A program made the translations under genes and the position numbers. Positions 50,592-59,880 of a stretch of 64,000 nt of DNA are shown one piece after another. The notes beneath the pieces were generated by a model that ran no database searches, was not told the origin of the DNA, and saw only the letters and a list, made by a program, of their open reading frames with translations. The stretch is from Leifsonia sp. 71-9 (GTDB lineage Bacteria > Actinomycetota > Actinomycetes > Actinomycetales > Microbacteriaceae), in assembly GCF_001898805.1 (NCBI RefSeq), contig NZ_MKVJ01000007.1, positions 1 to 64,000 of the forward strand, given 5' to 3'. Each line of letters opens with the position of its first letter. The first letter of the stretch is position 1.

Positions 50592-52787
50592 ATGGGCACG
50601 CCAGAACAGGACCACAGCATGCACACCCCCACCTCGCGGCCGCCTGCCGGTCAGCACGACGGCATGGACCACGGCGCGATGGGACACGACCACCACGGCC
50701 ATGAACAGATGGATCACGCTGCGATGGAGCACGGCAGCATGGACCACAGCGGGCACGGCGGGCATGGTGACCACGTCGGCCAGTTCCGCCGGCTGTTCTG
50801 GATCATGCTCGTGGTGGCGATCCCGGTCGTCGTGTTCTCCCCGATGTTCGCAATGATCCTCGGCTACCCGCTTCCCGACGCGGCCTGGGTTGCGTGGATC
50901 TCACCCGTACTCGGCACTGTGATGTACGTGTGGGGCGGCAAGCCGTTCCTCACTGGCGCGGTCAGTGAACTGCGTGCGTTGAAGCCGGGAATGATGCTCC
51001 TGATCGCCCTGGCGATCACCGTCGCCTTCCTTGCCTCTTGGGGTGCCAGCCTCGGGCTGCTGGATCATCAGCTGGATTTCTGGTGGGAGCTGGCACTGCT
51101 GATCGTGATCATGCTGCTCGGACACTGGATCGAGATGCGGTCCCTCGCGCAGACCACCTCCGCGCTGGACTCGCTGGCGGCCCTGTTGCCGGATGAGGCC
51201 GAACGGGTCGAGGGTGAGACCACCGTGTCCGTCCCACCGGCCGAGCTGCAGCGCGGTGACCTGGTCGTGGTCCGGCCGGGCGGACGGGTACCGGCGGACG
51301 GCAGGATCGTCTCTGGTACGGCGAGCATGGACGAGTCGATGATCACCGGAGAATCCCGCACCGTCCGCCGTGACGTCGGAGACCCAGTCGTTGCCGGCAC
51401 CGTCGCAACCGACTCCGGACTGCGGATCGAAATCACCGCCGTCGGTGACGACACCGCCTTAGCTGGAATCCAACGCCTCGTCAGCGACGCCCAGAACTCC
51501 TCATCACGGGCGCAACGGATCGCTGACACCGCCGCCGGCTGGCTGTTCTGGTTCGCTCTCGGCTCCGCGGTGATCACGGCGCTCGTCTGGACGATGATCG
51601 GACAGCCGGATGACGCGGTCGTGCGAACGATCACTGTGCTGGTGATCGCCTGCCCTCATGCCCTCGGCCTGGCAATCCCCCTCGTCGTCTCGATCGCGAC
51701 CGAACGGGCCGCCCGCGGCGGCGTCCTGATCAAGGACCGGCTGGCGTTGGAGAGCATGCGCACGGTTGACACAGTCCTGTTCGACAAGACCGGCACCCTC
51801 ACAAAGGGCGAACCGACCGTCACCGCTATTCAGACCGCTGGCAGCATCCAGCAGGACGAACTCCTCGCTCTCGCAGCCGCAGCCGAGACCGACTCGGAGC
51901 ACCCGCTGGCGCGGGCGATCGTGAGCGCAGCAGGCACCCGCACACTTACCGTGCCGGCAGCGTCCGATTTCGAATCCTCCCCCGCCGTCGGAGTCTCCGC
52001 GACGGTCGACGGACACCGGGTGCAGGTCGGCGGCCCGAACCTGCTCGAGCAGGAGAACGCGGACGAGCTGGACGGTGTCGAAGAATGGCGTGCCGACGGT
52101 GCGATCATCTTGCACGTCCTCGTCGACGGACAGGTGGCCGGGGCCTTGAAACTGGCTGACGAGGTCCGGGAAGAGTCCCGGCAGGCCGTCCAGGCGCTTC
52201 AGGCGCAGAAGGTTCAGGTGGTGATGATCACCGGGGACGCCGAAGCGGTGGCGAAATCCGTTGCCACAGAGCTCGGAATCGACCGCTACTTCGCCGGTGT
52301 CCGCCCGGAGGACAAGTCCGCCAAGGTCAAGGAGCTGCAGGCCGAAGGCCGCAAGGTGGCGATGGTCGGCGACGGCGTCAATGATGCCCCCGCCCTCGCC
52401 CAGGCTGACGTCGGCATCGCGATCGGTGCCGGTACGGATGTGGCGATCGCCTCCGCTGGTGTGATCCTCGCCAGCGACGACCCCCGCTCGGTGCTCTCGG
52501 TGATCGAGCTATCCCGGGCCAGTTACCGCAAAATGAAGCAGAACCTCTGGTGGGCCGCCGGATACAACCTCATCTCCGTTCCCCTCGCCGCCGGCGTGCT
52601 CGCCCCGATCGGGTTCGTGCTGCCCATGTCGGTCGGCGCCCTGCTCATGTCCCTGTCGACCATCGTCGTCGCACTGAACGCGCAACTCCTGCGCCGGCTC
52701 GACCTGCGCCCCGAGACAAGTGTGCGCGCCGCAACCAACCAACCCGCACTCGCGGAACCGTCCCGGGAAACAGCATCAAGACGGTGA
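50592..52787 (+). CDS. copB: CopB-type P1B-3 ATPase (CPH motif)
   Basis: A 731-residue metal pump. The N terminus (residues about 8-65) is a His/Met-rich region (HDGMDHGAMGHDHHGHEQMDH) instead of HMA domains. The membrane motif is CPH (VIACPHALGLAIPLV), as in CopB-type pumps. DKTGTLTKGE and GDGVNDAPALAQ are intact. P1B-3 pumps export Cu(II) or Cu(I) and in some species silver. It complements the CPC-type CopA at 45994. There is no strong ribosome site; a leaderless mRNA is predicted. Confidence 0.93.
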   Translation: MGTPEQDHSMHTPTSRPPAGQHDGMDHGAMGHDHHGHEQMDHAAMEHGSMDHSGHGGHGDHVGQFRRLFWIMLVVAIPVVVFSPMFAMILGYPLPDAAWVAWISPVLGTVMYVWGGKPFLTGAVSELRALKPGMMLLIALAITVAFLASWGASLGLLDHQLDFWWELALLIVIMLLGHWIEMRSLAQTTSALDSLAALLPDEAERVEGETTVSVPPAELQRGDLVVVRPGGRVPADGRIVSGTASMDESMITGESRTVRRDVGDPVVAGTVATDSGLRIEITAVGDDTALAGIQRLVSDAQNSSSRAQRIADTAAGWLFWFALGSAVITALVWTMIGQPDDAVVRTITVLVIACPHALGLAIPLVVSIATERAARGGVLIKDRLALESMRTVDTVLFDKTGTLTKGEPTVTAIQTAGSIQQDELLALAAAAETDSEHPLARAIVSAAGTRTLTVPAASDFESSPAVGVSATVDGHRVQVGGPNLLEQENADELDGVEEWRADGAIILHVLVDGQVAGALKLADEVREESRQAVQALQAQKVQVVMITGDAEAVAKSVATELGIDRYFAGVRPEDKSAKVKELQAEGRKVAMVGDGVNDAPALAQADVGIAIGAGTDVAIASAGVILASDDPRSVLSVIELSRASYRKMKQNLWWAAGYNLISVPLAAGVLAPIGFVLPMSVGALLMSLSTIVVALNAQLLRRLDLRPETSVRAATNQPALAEPSRETASRR

Positions 52788-52886
52788 CCACAGCGCCCAG
52801 CGGTGCGGGCATCGGCCACACCCCCTGGGCGTATCCAGAATCACGCGTTACCCTAGGCGCGTCCGTTCGAATCGGTTGGAGGTGTC

Positions 52887-53387
52887 GTGGTCAGCAACAG
52901 TCTTCGCTTGCCACGACGAAACAGCTGGCACCGGATCGCGTTCCTGGCCCTCGGTGTCGCGGCGATCGTTGTCGGGTTGCTGGCGATGCACGTCATCACC
53001 GCCACGAGTACCGACCACACCGGCCACCACACCGCCGCGACGACCCACGAACACACCGACACGATGCTGATGACGGACACCTCTCCGGCCGGCGCCGCCG
53101 CGACGACCCACGAACACACCGACACGATGCTGATGACGGACACCTCTCCGGCCGGCGCCGCCACGACGGACTGTAACGGCGCCTGCGAGTCCGGACACAA
53201 CATGGCCAGCATGGCCTGTCTGCTGGCGCTGCTGATCACCACCCTCATCCTCACCGTCCGAGTCATCATCAGCCGGTGGGGCAGCGACCTCTATCGGCTC
53301 GTTGCAGCGCTTTCTGCAGCGCTACCGGCCGCGCTGGCTCCCCCATCGCCACCGTCGCTTCTCGCTCTCTCCATCAGCCGAACCTGA
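52887..53387 (+). CDS. DUF6153-like membrane protein of the copper cluster
   Basis: A 166-residue protein with two membrane segments (FLALGVAAIVVGLLAMHVI and MASMACLLALLITTLILTV). The exported loop between them has His/Asp/Met-rich text and two perfect 21-residue repeats (TTHEHTDTMLMTDTSPAGA core), then DCNGACESGHNM, the Cys/His motif of DUF6153. Proteins of this type often sit in actinobacterial copper clusters and may bind copper outside. The GTG start has GGAGGT upstream. Confidence 0.75.
   Translation: MVSNSLRLPRRNSWHRIAFLALGVAAIVVGLLAMHVITATSTDHTGHHTAATTHEHTDTMLMTDTSPAGAAATTHEHTDTMLMTDTSPAGAATTDCNGACESGHNMASMACLLALLITTLILTVRVIISRWGSDLYRLVAALSAALPAALAPPSPPSLLALSISRT
53037..53162 (+). repeat. 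Perfect in-frame tandem duplication of 63 bp
   Basis: The 63-bp unit 53037-53099 is repeated at 53100-53162 without visible differences. It adds 21 residues, including HEHTD and two Met, to the exported loop of the DUF6153-like protein. The identity indicates a recent event. Confidence 0.9.
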
Positions 53388-53482
53388 TTGCTCCTGCGCC
53401 CGGTCATACCCGGGCACGGTCGACCCGTCCTTATGTCGGGCCGGAAACAATCCTTTTTCGAGCAAGAGAGAAGCAATTCGCT

Positions 53483-54067
53483 ATGAAGTTGAAGATGATG
53501 GTGCTCGCCTCGGGCGCTCTCGCGACCGCACTGATCCTCGCCGGCTGCTCCACCACCACTGGCAGCGGTCACTCCGGCATGGACATGGGCGGCTCGTCCA
53601 GTTCCGCTACGGCAACCGGCGCGCACAACAAGGCCGACATTTCGTTTGCCCAGAACATGGTGATGCACCACCAGCAGGCCATCGAGATGGCCGATATGGT
53701 GCTGTCAAAGACCGGCGTGAACGCGAAAGTCACTGAGCTTGCGCAGAAGATCAAAGCAGCGCAGCAGCCCGAAATCGACACCATGAACGGCTGGCTGAAC
53801 ACCTGGAGCGCCTCCGCCGGGATGTCTCACGACATGGGCGGGATGATGTCGGACTCCGACATGAAGGCGCTCAAAGACGCCTCCGGCGCCGACGCAGGGA
53901 AACTGTTCCTCACCCAGATGATTCAGCACCACCAAGGTGCCATCGACATGGCCAGCGAGGAAGTAAAGACGGGAAAGAACACGGACGCCGTGGCCCTGGC
54001 GAAGAAGATCGTCACCGATCAGACCGCCGAGATCGCCACCATGCAGAGCCTGCTCGCCAGCCTCTAA
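53483..54067 (+). CDS. DUF305 lipoprotein, metal/copper-linked
   Basis: A 194-residue lipoprotein: signal peptide with the lipobox LILAGCSTT, a Met/Gly/Ser linker (HSGMDMGGSSSS), then two ferritin-like repeats with MHHQQAIEMADMVL and IQHHQGAIDMASEEV, the DUF305 hallmark. DUF305 proteins occur in copper resistance loci as outer-face metal binders. A Met-rich link between the repeats (GMSHDMGGMMSDSDM) fits copper. ATG 53483 starts the signal peptide; the long upstream frame is rejected. Confidence 0.87.
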   Translation: MKLKMMVLASGALATALILAGCSTTTGSGHSGMDMGGSSSSATATGAHNKADISFAQNMVMHHQQAIEMADMVLSKTGVNAKVTELAQKIKAAQQPEIDTMNGWLNTWSASAGMSHDMGGMMSDSDMKALKDASGADAGKLFLTQMIQHHQGAIDMASEEVKTGKNTDAVALAKKIVTDQTAEIATMQSLLASL

Positions 54068-54168
54068 TCCGTCCCACCCCCGCGGGTGTCGTCGCGACCC
54101 CACAGTCCCCCCTGCAGCGGCGGCACCCGCCCTATCCTCTGCGCCCCAACGGCGCACGGAAATGAGCC

Positions 54169-55002
54169 ATGACCGACACCCCCGGCACACCCCGAGACCC
54201 GCGCCGACGCGACCTCCGCACGAACCGGCTACGCCAGACAACGACCGCCTCGACACGTCGTAAGCAGCAACAACCGCACGGGTCTCCCGTCCGCGTCAGG
54301 CGACTGCGCTGGCGATCGTTGCTCGCCGGCAGCGCCGCCGCCCTACTGGTGGCACCGTTTGCCCTGCCTGCATTCGCCAACTCCGCCGAACCAGACGCGA
54401 TCCCCGTCATCCGAACGCTGGAAGGCGCCCAGACGGTCGAGGTCGCAGCCGAGGCCAGCATCGCAGCGATCGCCCGGGAACAATTTTCCGTCACGAATCC
54501 GCCGCCACCCAAACCCGTCGTGCCTGCCGCATCCCGGGGATATTCATCGATCGCGGACACCTTTACCAACAACCCGGCCTCGCCCGTGCAGTGGCCCTTC
54601 ACCCGCGGCGTGCCGATCAGTGATGGATTCGGATACCGCAACGCCCCCTGCTCCGGATGCTCCTCCATGCACCAAGGCATCGACATGAACCCCGGCGCTG
54701 GAACACCGATCCAGATCATCGCCGACGGCGTCGTCTATGAAATTGGCAACCCCAGCGGTGAACTCGGCGTATACGCGATCATCGACCACGTCATCGACGG
54801 CCAAAAGGTCAGCAGCCTCTACGCCCACATGCTCCAAGGCTCCCTCCGCGTCCAAGTCGGCGACCAGGTGAAAGTGACCGACATCGTCGGTCAGGTCGGA
54901 AGCACCGGAATGAGCACCGGCGCCCACCTTCACTTCGGGATCTCCCTGAACGGCACCCCCATCGACCCGTTCCCCTACATGAAACAGAAAGTCGGCTCGT
55001 GA
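54169..55002 (+). CDS. M23 family metallopeptidase, exported
   Basis: A 277-residue protein. A basic N terminus (RRLRWRSLLAGSAAALLVAPFALPAFA) is an export signal or membrane anchor. The M23 domain starts about residue 140 (WPFTRGVPISDGFGYRNAPC) and has the Zn ligands in MHQGIDMNPG (HxxxD) and GAHLHFGIS (HxH). It probably cuts peptidoglycan cross-bridges. It is coupled to the next gene by a GTGA overlap. Its presence in actinobacterial copper islands is recurrent, but why is unclear. Confidence 0.88.
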   Translation: MTDTPGTPRDPRRRDLRTNRLRQTTTASTRRKQQQPHGSPVRVRRLRWRSLLAGSAAALLVAPFALPAFANSAEPDAIPVIRTLEGAQTVEVAAEASIAAIAREQFSVTNPPPPKPVVPAASRGYSSIADTFTNNPASPVQWPFTRGVPISDGFGYRNAPCSGCSSMHQGIDMNPGAGTPIQIIADGVVYEIGNPSGELGVYAIIDHVIDGQKVSSLYAHMLQGSLRVQVGDQVKVTDIVGQVGSTGMSTGAHLHFGISLNGTPIDPFPYMKQKVGS

Positions 55003-55868
55003 AAACCCGCCACCGCTACCTGCCCGCGCTCCTCGCCCTCGGCGGACTCCTCCTCGCCGGCTGCACCGCAGCACCGCAACAACCACAACCCACCGTCAAC
55101 GCCGCCGCAGCACTCGCCCACATTCACGACCTCGCCATCGACCAGCAAAACCACATCCTCATCGCCACCCACGACGGCATCTACCGACTCCCCCCGCTGG
55201 CCGGCGGCGGCACACCCACCGGACCCCTCGGCGACGCACACTTCGACGCCATGTCCTTCACCAGCAGCGGCGACACCATGTTCGCCTCCGGCCACCCGAG
55301 CCCCGCCTCCCCCGAAGCCTTCCAAGCTCCCAACATCGGTGTAATGCGAAGCACCGGAGGAAACGACGACTGGACCAACACCTCCCTCGGCGGCAAGGTC
55401 GACTTCCATGCACTCACCACCGCCCGCGTCGATGCAGCCACCACGATCTACGGGCTCGACGCCGCCACCGGACAAGTACTTCGAAGCGAAGACAGCGGCA
55501 ACACCTGGACCAGCGGCGCGACAATCGACGCCATGGACCTCGCCGCACAACCCGGAAAAGCGGACGCCCTCTATGCGACCGCCCGCGCCGGCATCGCCAT
55601 CAGCACCGACAGCGGCAAAAGTTTCACCATCGACACCACCGCCCCGATCCTCAACCAAATCGGCTTTTCCACTGACGGAACCATCTACGGCACCGGCCCG
55701 GACGGGTACCTCTGGCAAAAGACCGACCGGTGGCAGCGCGGTGAAGTTTTCCCAGGTACCCCGCAAGCATTCACCGTCTCAGCCAACGAAGTCATCGTCG
55801 CCACAGACCGCGGCATCTTCAGCACCGCAGACCTCGGCAACCAATGGAAAGCACTCTGGCGGCCATAG
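54999..55868 (+). CDS. BNR/sialidase-like beta-propeller lipoprotein (F510_1955-like)
   Basis: A 289-residue lipoprotein with the lipobox LLLAGCTAA. The body holds repeated strands with Asp-box-like motifs (VLRSEDSGNTWTSG, ISTDSGKSFTI, FSTADLGNQWKAL), predicting a beta propeller. Similar proteins in copper clusters are annotated as F510_1955 glycosylhydrolases, but catalytic residues of sialidases are not visible. It may scaffold or sense metal at the cell surface. It overlaps the M23 gene. Confidence 0.75.
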   Translation: MKTRHRYLPALLALGGLLLAGCTAAPQQPQPTVNAAAALAHIHDLAIDQQNHILIATHDGIYRLPPLAGGGTPTGPLGDAHFDAMSFTSSGDTMFASGHPSPASPEAFQAPNIGVMRSTGGNDDWTNTSLGGKVDFHALTTARVDAATTIYGLDAATGQVLRSEDSGNTWTSGATIDAMDLAAQPGKADALYATARAGIAISTDSGKSFTIDTTAPILNQIGFSTDGTIYGTGPDGYLWQKTDRWQRGEVFPGTPQAFTVSANEVIVATDRGIFSTADLGNQWKALWRP

Positions 55869-55910
55869 CGAGCTGCGGCATGTAGCGATCCCATCGCCCC
55901 TGACGAACCG

Positions 55911-56342
55911 TTAGTCGGGGCGTCGCATGTCCGGGAACAGGCCAGCCGGTGGAGCCTCGTAGGGCAGCGGCTCGCCGCGCTTGTTCTGATCGTCCGACGC
56001 AGCGAATGGGCCGTTCGGACTGAGCAGTGCCGGCATGTGGTGGTCGGCGTGATCGCGCCACCAGACGCTCATCCCGGTAGCCGGGTCGAGGCGTAGATGC
56101 TCCCACGCACGCCACAGCGCGTCGAGTCGACTGAGCGCTTCGGGGTACTCCCACCAGCGCGCGGCCCACTTCATCCCGCCCTGAGCGCCCACAGGACGTC
56201 GGTAGACCTTGATCAGGTACTCGCGCACGAACTCGTCGACCGAGCCGTAGAACAGGTCCGGCTCGGGCGTCTCGCCGGCGTCGTCGACGGTCGTGCCCTG
56301 CTCGTCGAAATCGTCGTCGCGCATGTCGTCCTCGTAGCTCAC
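55911..56342 (-). CDS. DUF4913 protein of the conjugation operon
   Basis: A 143-residue protein with the DUF4913 pattern: FYGSVDEFVREYLIKVYRRP, WAARWWEYPEALSRLDALWRAWEHLRLDPATGMSVWWRDHADHHMPALL. It is found behind the coupling protein in many actinobacterial conjugative elements and is probably a coupling or DNA-loading helper. Its ATG overlaps the stop of the VirD4-like gene. It is the last gene of the operon. Confidence 0.82.
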   Translation of the reverse strand: MSYEDDMRDDDFDEQGTTVDDAGETPEPDLFYGSVDEFVREYLIKVYRRPVGAQGGMKWAARWWEYPEALSRLDALWRAWEHLRLDPATGMSVWWRDHADHHMPALLSPNGPFAASDDQNKRGEPLPYEAPPAGLFPDMRRPD

Positions 56343-58159
56343 AGCCGGTCCTCTCGTGACGCGGCCGCGTCGAGCCAGGCGCGCGCCCCAGCTGAGCCGT
56401 CAGACGGATTCAACCTGGCGCCAGGAGCAACTGAAGTCCCGTTGGCGGGGTCGTGGGCGGCGATCGACGCGCGAACCGCGTCGGCCTGGTCGCCGCGCAT
56501 CCACGGGACCGTCTCAACCAGCGTCGCCGGAGCACCCGAAGCGAAGACCACGGCGCGGCCGCGCGGAAGCGCGGCCAGGTCCGCAACATCCATCGTCCGC
56601 TCACGACGAATCGAGTTCGACGTCGAGCGTCCGCCGCGGCCGACGCTCACGGAGGCGGTGCGCTTGTCGTGGTCACCGATCAGCTGCGACATTTCGGACA
56701 GGAACTCGGTCTCGGCCACGCCACCGCCGTAGACCTTGACGTTCGAGGCGGACCAGAGCTTGCGTATTCCGTTGCGGCCCCAGACCTCGACGCCCTGAGA
56801 CCAGGACTGCAGGATGGTCATCAGGACGATGCCGCGGGAGCCGTAGTGCGAGTACAGGTCGGGCAGGGCTTCCCATCGGCAGACGTTCGCCGCTTCATCG
56901 AGCACTCCGAGCATCGGTGTGGCGAGGCGCCCGCCGGCTTGCGTGGTGGCCAGCTGCTCAGCCGCCTCGATCGTCGCGGCGGTGAGCGCTGTGACGAGTG
57001 GGCCGGCGGTGCCTTTGCCCTCCTTGGAGAGGCTGTAGAGCGTGTCCGAGCTGCGCACGAACACGTGCGGGTCGAAGTGCGGCCGCGCATCGCCGGCGAA
57101 GTTGCCGTCAGTGGGGGTGACCCATGCGGCGATCTTCCGACTCTTCAGGCAGGAGGCCATCTGCTGCGCGGTGCCGAACACGCCGGACCGCTGATCGGGC
57201 GCGGCGAACACGTACCCGGCGACCGCGTCGGCCACCTGGTCGTAGCCGTGGTCGCGCAGGATGTCGATCGCCTTCTCGTCGCTGGGTCGGGTGGTCCAGG
57301 TGAACACCTGAGTGATCGGCAGATTGTCCAGGGCGGCCGCCAACAGCAGCCCGGCGAGGAGATCCTGCCCGGCCGGGTCGAAGTAGGCATCCGCGCGGGC
57401 ATCGCCCGCGCGGGAGCCGGACGCGAAGTGATTGGCGAGCTTCGCCGCCTGCTCCTCGTCGGTGACGTAGGAGAGCGGATTCCACCACCATGACGGTGCT
57501 TCCAGGGCGATCCCCTGAGGATCGAACGCCCAGACCGTGCCCTTCTGCGCCCGGACGTCGCGGGTCGCGTCGAGCACGTCCCGTTTGTTCGAGGTGACGA
57601 TGACAGCGCCCGGGGCGCTGAGAATCGCCGGGATCGCCCGGGAGGTCGTCTTACCGGTTCGCGGACCCCACACGTCGACGTGCATGTCCTCCGGGGAGCC
57701 GTAGAGCCAACGGCGGCCGGCGACGGTGATGCCGATCGGCACACCGAGCCATCCAGCGACCCCGAGCCGCTGCGCGGTGCTCTTCGCGCCCTTGGTCGAG
57801 AGCGCGGCCAAGTCGCGGCCGCGGCCCATGTGTCCGGCCGCGTGGTCCACGCGCGAACGGCGCCGGCGGCGCTTGGCGATCGCGACCATGATCAGGATCG
57901 CCAGGGCAACGACGATAGCCGCGGCGACGATGATGATCCACGTGGCCGATGGCGGCCACACGTAGGCGCCTTTCAACGTGCCGAAGAACACCGTGAACGG
58001 GTTCAGCGGCAGGCCGGGGTTCACCCCGTCGAGCTTGGAGCCGAGGGTAACGGCGACCCAGAGGCCGCCGACGAGGACGACGACGATTCCGATGAACACC
58101 CAGACCAGGGCACCGTCACCTGCGGCGGAGGGCTCCTTGATGCGGTTCGTGGGGCTCAT
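56339..58159 (-). CDS. VirD4/TraG-like coupling protein
   Basis: A 606-residue ATPase that links the relaxosome with the secretion channel. Two N-terminal membrane helices (LVWVFIGIVVVLVGGLWVAVTL and TWIIIVAAAIVVALAILIMVA) are followed by Walker A GPRTGKTT and Walker B LGVLDEAANVC, then the FQS-like region ILQSWSQGVEVWG. The ATG at 58159 overlaps the stop of the VirB4-like gene. The upstream frame to 58210 is rejected because it lies within that gene. Confidence 0.9.
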   Translation of the reverse strand: MSPTNRIKEPSAAGDGALVWVFIGIVVVLVGGLWVAVTLGSKLDGVNPGLPLNPFTVFFGTLKGAYVWPPSATWIIIVAAAIVVALAILIMVAIAKRRRRRSRVDHAAGHMGRGRDLAALSTKGAKSTAQRLGVAGWLGVPIGITVAGRRWLYGSPEDMHVDVWGPRTGKTTSRAIPAILSAPGAVIVTSNKRDVLDATRDVRAQKGTVWAFDPQGIALEAPSWWWNPLSYVTDEEQAAKLANHFASGSRAGDARADAYFDPAGQDLLAGLLLAAALDNLPITQVFTWTTRPSDEKAIDILRDHGYDQVADAVAGYVFAAPDQRSGVFGTAQQMASCLKSRKIAAWVTPTDGNFAGDARPHFDPHVFVRSSDTLYSLSKEGKGTAGPLVTALTAATIEAAEQLATTQAGGRLATPMLGVLDEAANVCRWEALPDLYSHYGSRGIVLMTILQSWSQGVEVWGRNGIRKLWSASNVKVYGGGVAETEFLSEMSQLIGDHDKRTASVSVGRGGRSTSNSIRRERTMDVADLAALPRGRAVVFASGAPATLVETVPWMRGDQADAVRASIAAHDPANGTSVAPGARLNPSDGSAGARAWLDAAASREDRL

Positions 58160-59880
58160 GCCGAAACCTCGGCGCGGCCGACCGTTCCTGTGCGGGAGAC
58201 GGCGTGCCACAGCTTGTTCGTGTCATTGATGTGCAGCTCGGCGTCCGTGAGTTCCACGGTGAACGGGATCCCGGGGCGACCGCCGACCTTGATCAGGAAC
58301 TTGCCGCGGCCCGGAGGATCGGCCTCCTGGCCGGTGATCGGGTCCCACGCGGGCGGGTCCTGCCACCCCTGCAGCATCTCTTGCTCGGCGCGGGACATGC
58401 TGATGGCGCTGTTCAGCAACGGCATCTCCTTGGAGGGAAGACCGCCGCAGATGACCATTCCGGAGCGCTCGACGAAGCCGGCCGCTTTCATCCGGTCCTC
58501 TTCGGTTGGGAGCGACATGAGGTCGCTCATCGTATGGGAGATCATCGCCATGCCAACGCCGCGCTGTCGGTTCAGGCGAGTGAGCGCGTCTACCCGGTCG
58601 ACCATTCCGCGGCCCGCGCGGAGCGCCCGCCACAGTTCGTCGAGGATCACGAAGTAGTGGCGGCGAGGGTCCAATCCAGCATCCGCCAGTGCGGTCGACA
58701 CGTTGACCGTGCCGAACCCAGCCGACCAGCACGCGAGCAGCACGGCGGCCTGTAGGTCCGTCTCGGAGTCGTCGATGGTGGAGACGTCATAGACGACGGG
58801 TCGGTCGCGCCGCATCGGCGTGGAGGTCTGCTTGGAGAACAGCTCGCCCAACCGGCCTCCGGTGGTGAGGCCGATGAGGGATGCTTCCAGGTTCTCGGTG
58901 ATCGCGTCGTACCGGGCGCGGTCGCCGCGATCCAGCGCGACGGCGCGCAGCTCCGGTGGCGCCTGACGGATCAGATCGAGGAGATCCTTCAGTACCGGCA
59001 CACCCTCATGCTGCTCGTCGAGCAGCTTCAACGCCCGATCGACGATCGTCTCTTCCCGATCGGTCGGAGGCGATTTCCGCATGATCGTCAGCAGCGCTGA
59101 CACCATCGTGAGGCGGCGGCCGTGCGCATCCTGCAGCACTTCCGCGGCCAGTTCGTCGTCGCGCTTAGCCCGCTCGGCGCGGGTCGTGACGGAGCCGACA
59201 AGGGCGGCGATCCGCTCGCGGATCAGCTGCGCCCGGTCGGGATCCTCCGGCACCTCGAGCGAGCGCAGCTGCGCGAGCTCGGCTTCTTCCGCCGCGGCTG
59301 CCTCCCGTTCGGCCTGGGCGGCGTCGCGGAGCAGCTGTGCCGCCTCCTTCGCCTCGCCCGGGTCGAGGATGTTCAAGAAGCCTCGGCCGCGGCCGAGGCG
59401 GATTACCTGGCCGCCGAGGGCTTCGATCAGATCTACGTAGTCCGGCTTCAAGTCGCCCAGTACAAGCGGCTGGACGCCGTATCCGGCGAGGCCGGTCGCC
59501 ATCCGGCGAACGATGGTCGACTTCCCCAAGCCCGGCTTGCCGAGCACGAACGCTGACGGGTTCGAAATCAGGTTTGCGCGCTGAAACCACGAAATCGGGT
59601 CGCAGCAGACCGTGCCGCGATTGACCAGGTGCCGGCCGAGCGGCACACCGATCATCGGCGCACCGGTACCGACACCGAACGGCCAGAGCCCGCACACCTG
59701 AACGGTGGTGCCGCGCCACTCGGGGGCGGCGGAGAGCACCATCGTCTCGCCGCGGCCGCGTCCTGGGTAGCCGCGTGCCGGCACGCGCCGCGGCGTCGCC
59801 GGCGAGGGTGCTGCAGCTTGCGCAGCGGCCTGCTCGATGCGGTTGCTCGAGCGGGAGAGCTTCTTGTACCAGCTGGCCAT
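58156..59880 (-). CDS. VirB4-like T4SS ATPase
   Basis: A 574-residue ATPase powering the type IV channel. Walker A is GKPGLGKST, Walker B YFVILDELWRAL, with the later RQRGVGMAMISHTMSDL and GGLPSKEM motifs of VirB4/TraE. A helical insert (residues about 190-290) is rich in Ala, Glu and Arg. It lacks the membrane part and is shorter than VirB4 of Gram-negatives, as is usual in actinobacterial systems where SCO6880 provides the membrane part. TGATG coupling to the upstream gene. Confidence 0.88.
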   Translation of the reverse strand: MASWYKKLSRSSNRIEQAAAQAAAPSPATPRRVPARGYPGRGRGETMVLSAAPEWRGTTVQVCGLWPFGVGTGAPMIGVPLGRHLVNRGTVCCDPISWFQRANLISNPSAFVLGKPGLGKSTIVRRMATGLAGYGVQPLVLGDLKPDYVDLIEALGGQVIRLGRGRGFLNILDPGEAKEAAQLLRDAAQAEREAAAAEEAELAQLRSLEVPEDPDRAQLIRERIAALVGSVTTRAERAKRDDELAAEVLQDAHGRRLTMVSALLTIMRKSPPTDREETIVDRALKLLDEQHEGVPVLKDLLDLIRQAPPELRAVALDRGDRARYDAITENLEASLIGLTTGGRLGELFSKQTSTPMRRDRPVVYDVSTIDDSETDLQAAVLLACWSAGFGTVNVSTALADAGLDPRRHYFVILDELWRALRAGRGMVDRVDALTRLNRQRGVGMAMISHTMSDLMSLPTEEDRMKAAGFVERSGMVICGGLPSKEMPLLNSAISMSRAEQEMLQGWQDPPAWDPITGQEADPPGRGKFLIKVGGRPGIPFTVELTDAELHINDTNKLWHAVSRTGTVGRAEVSA

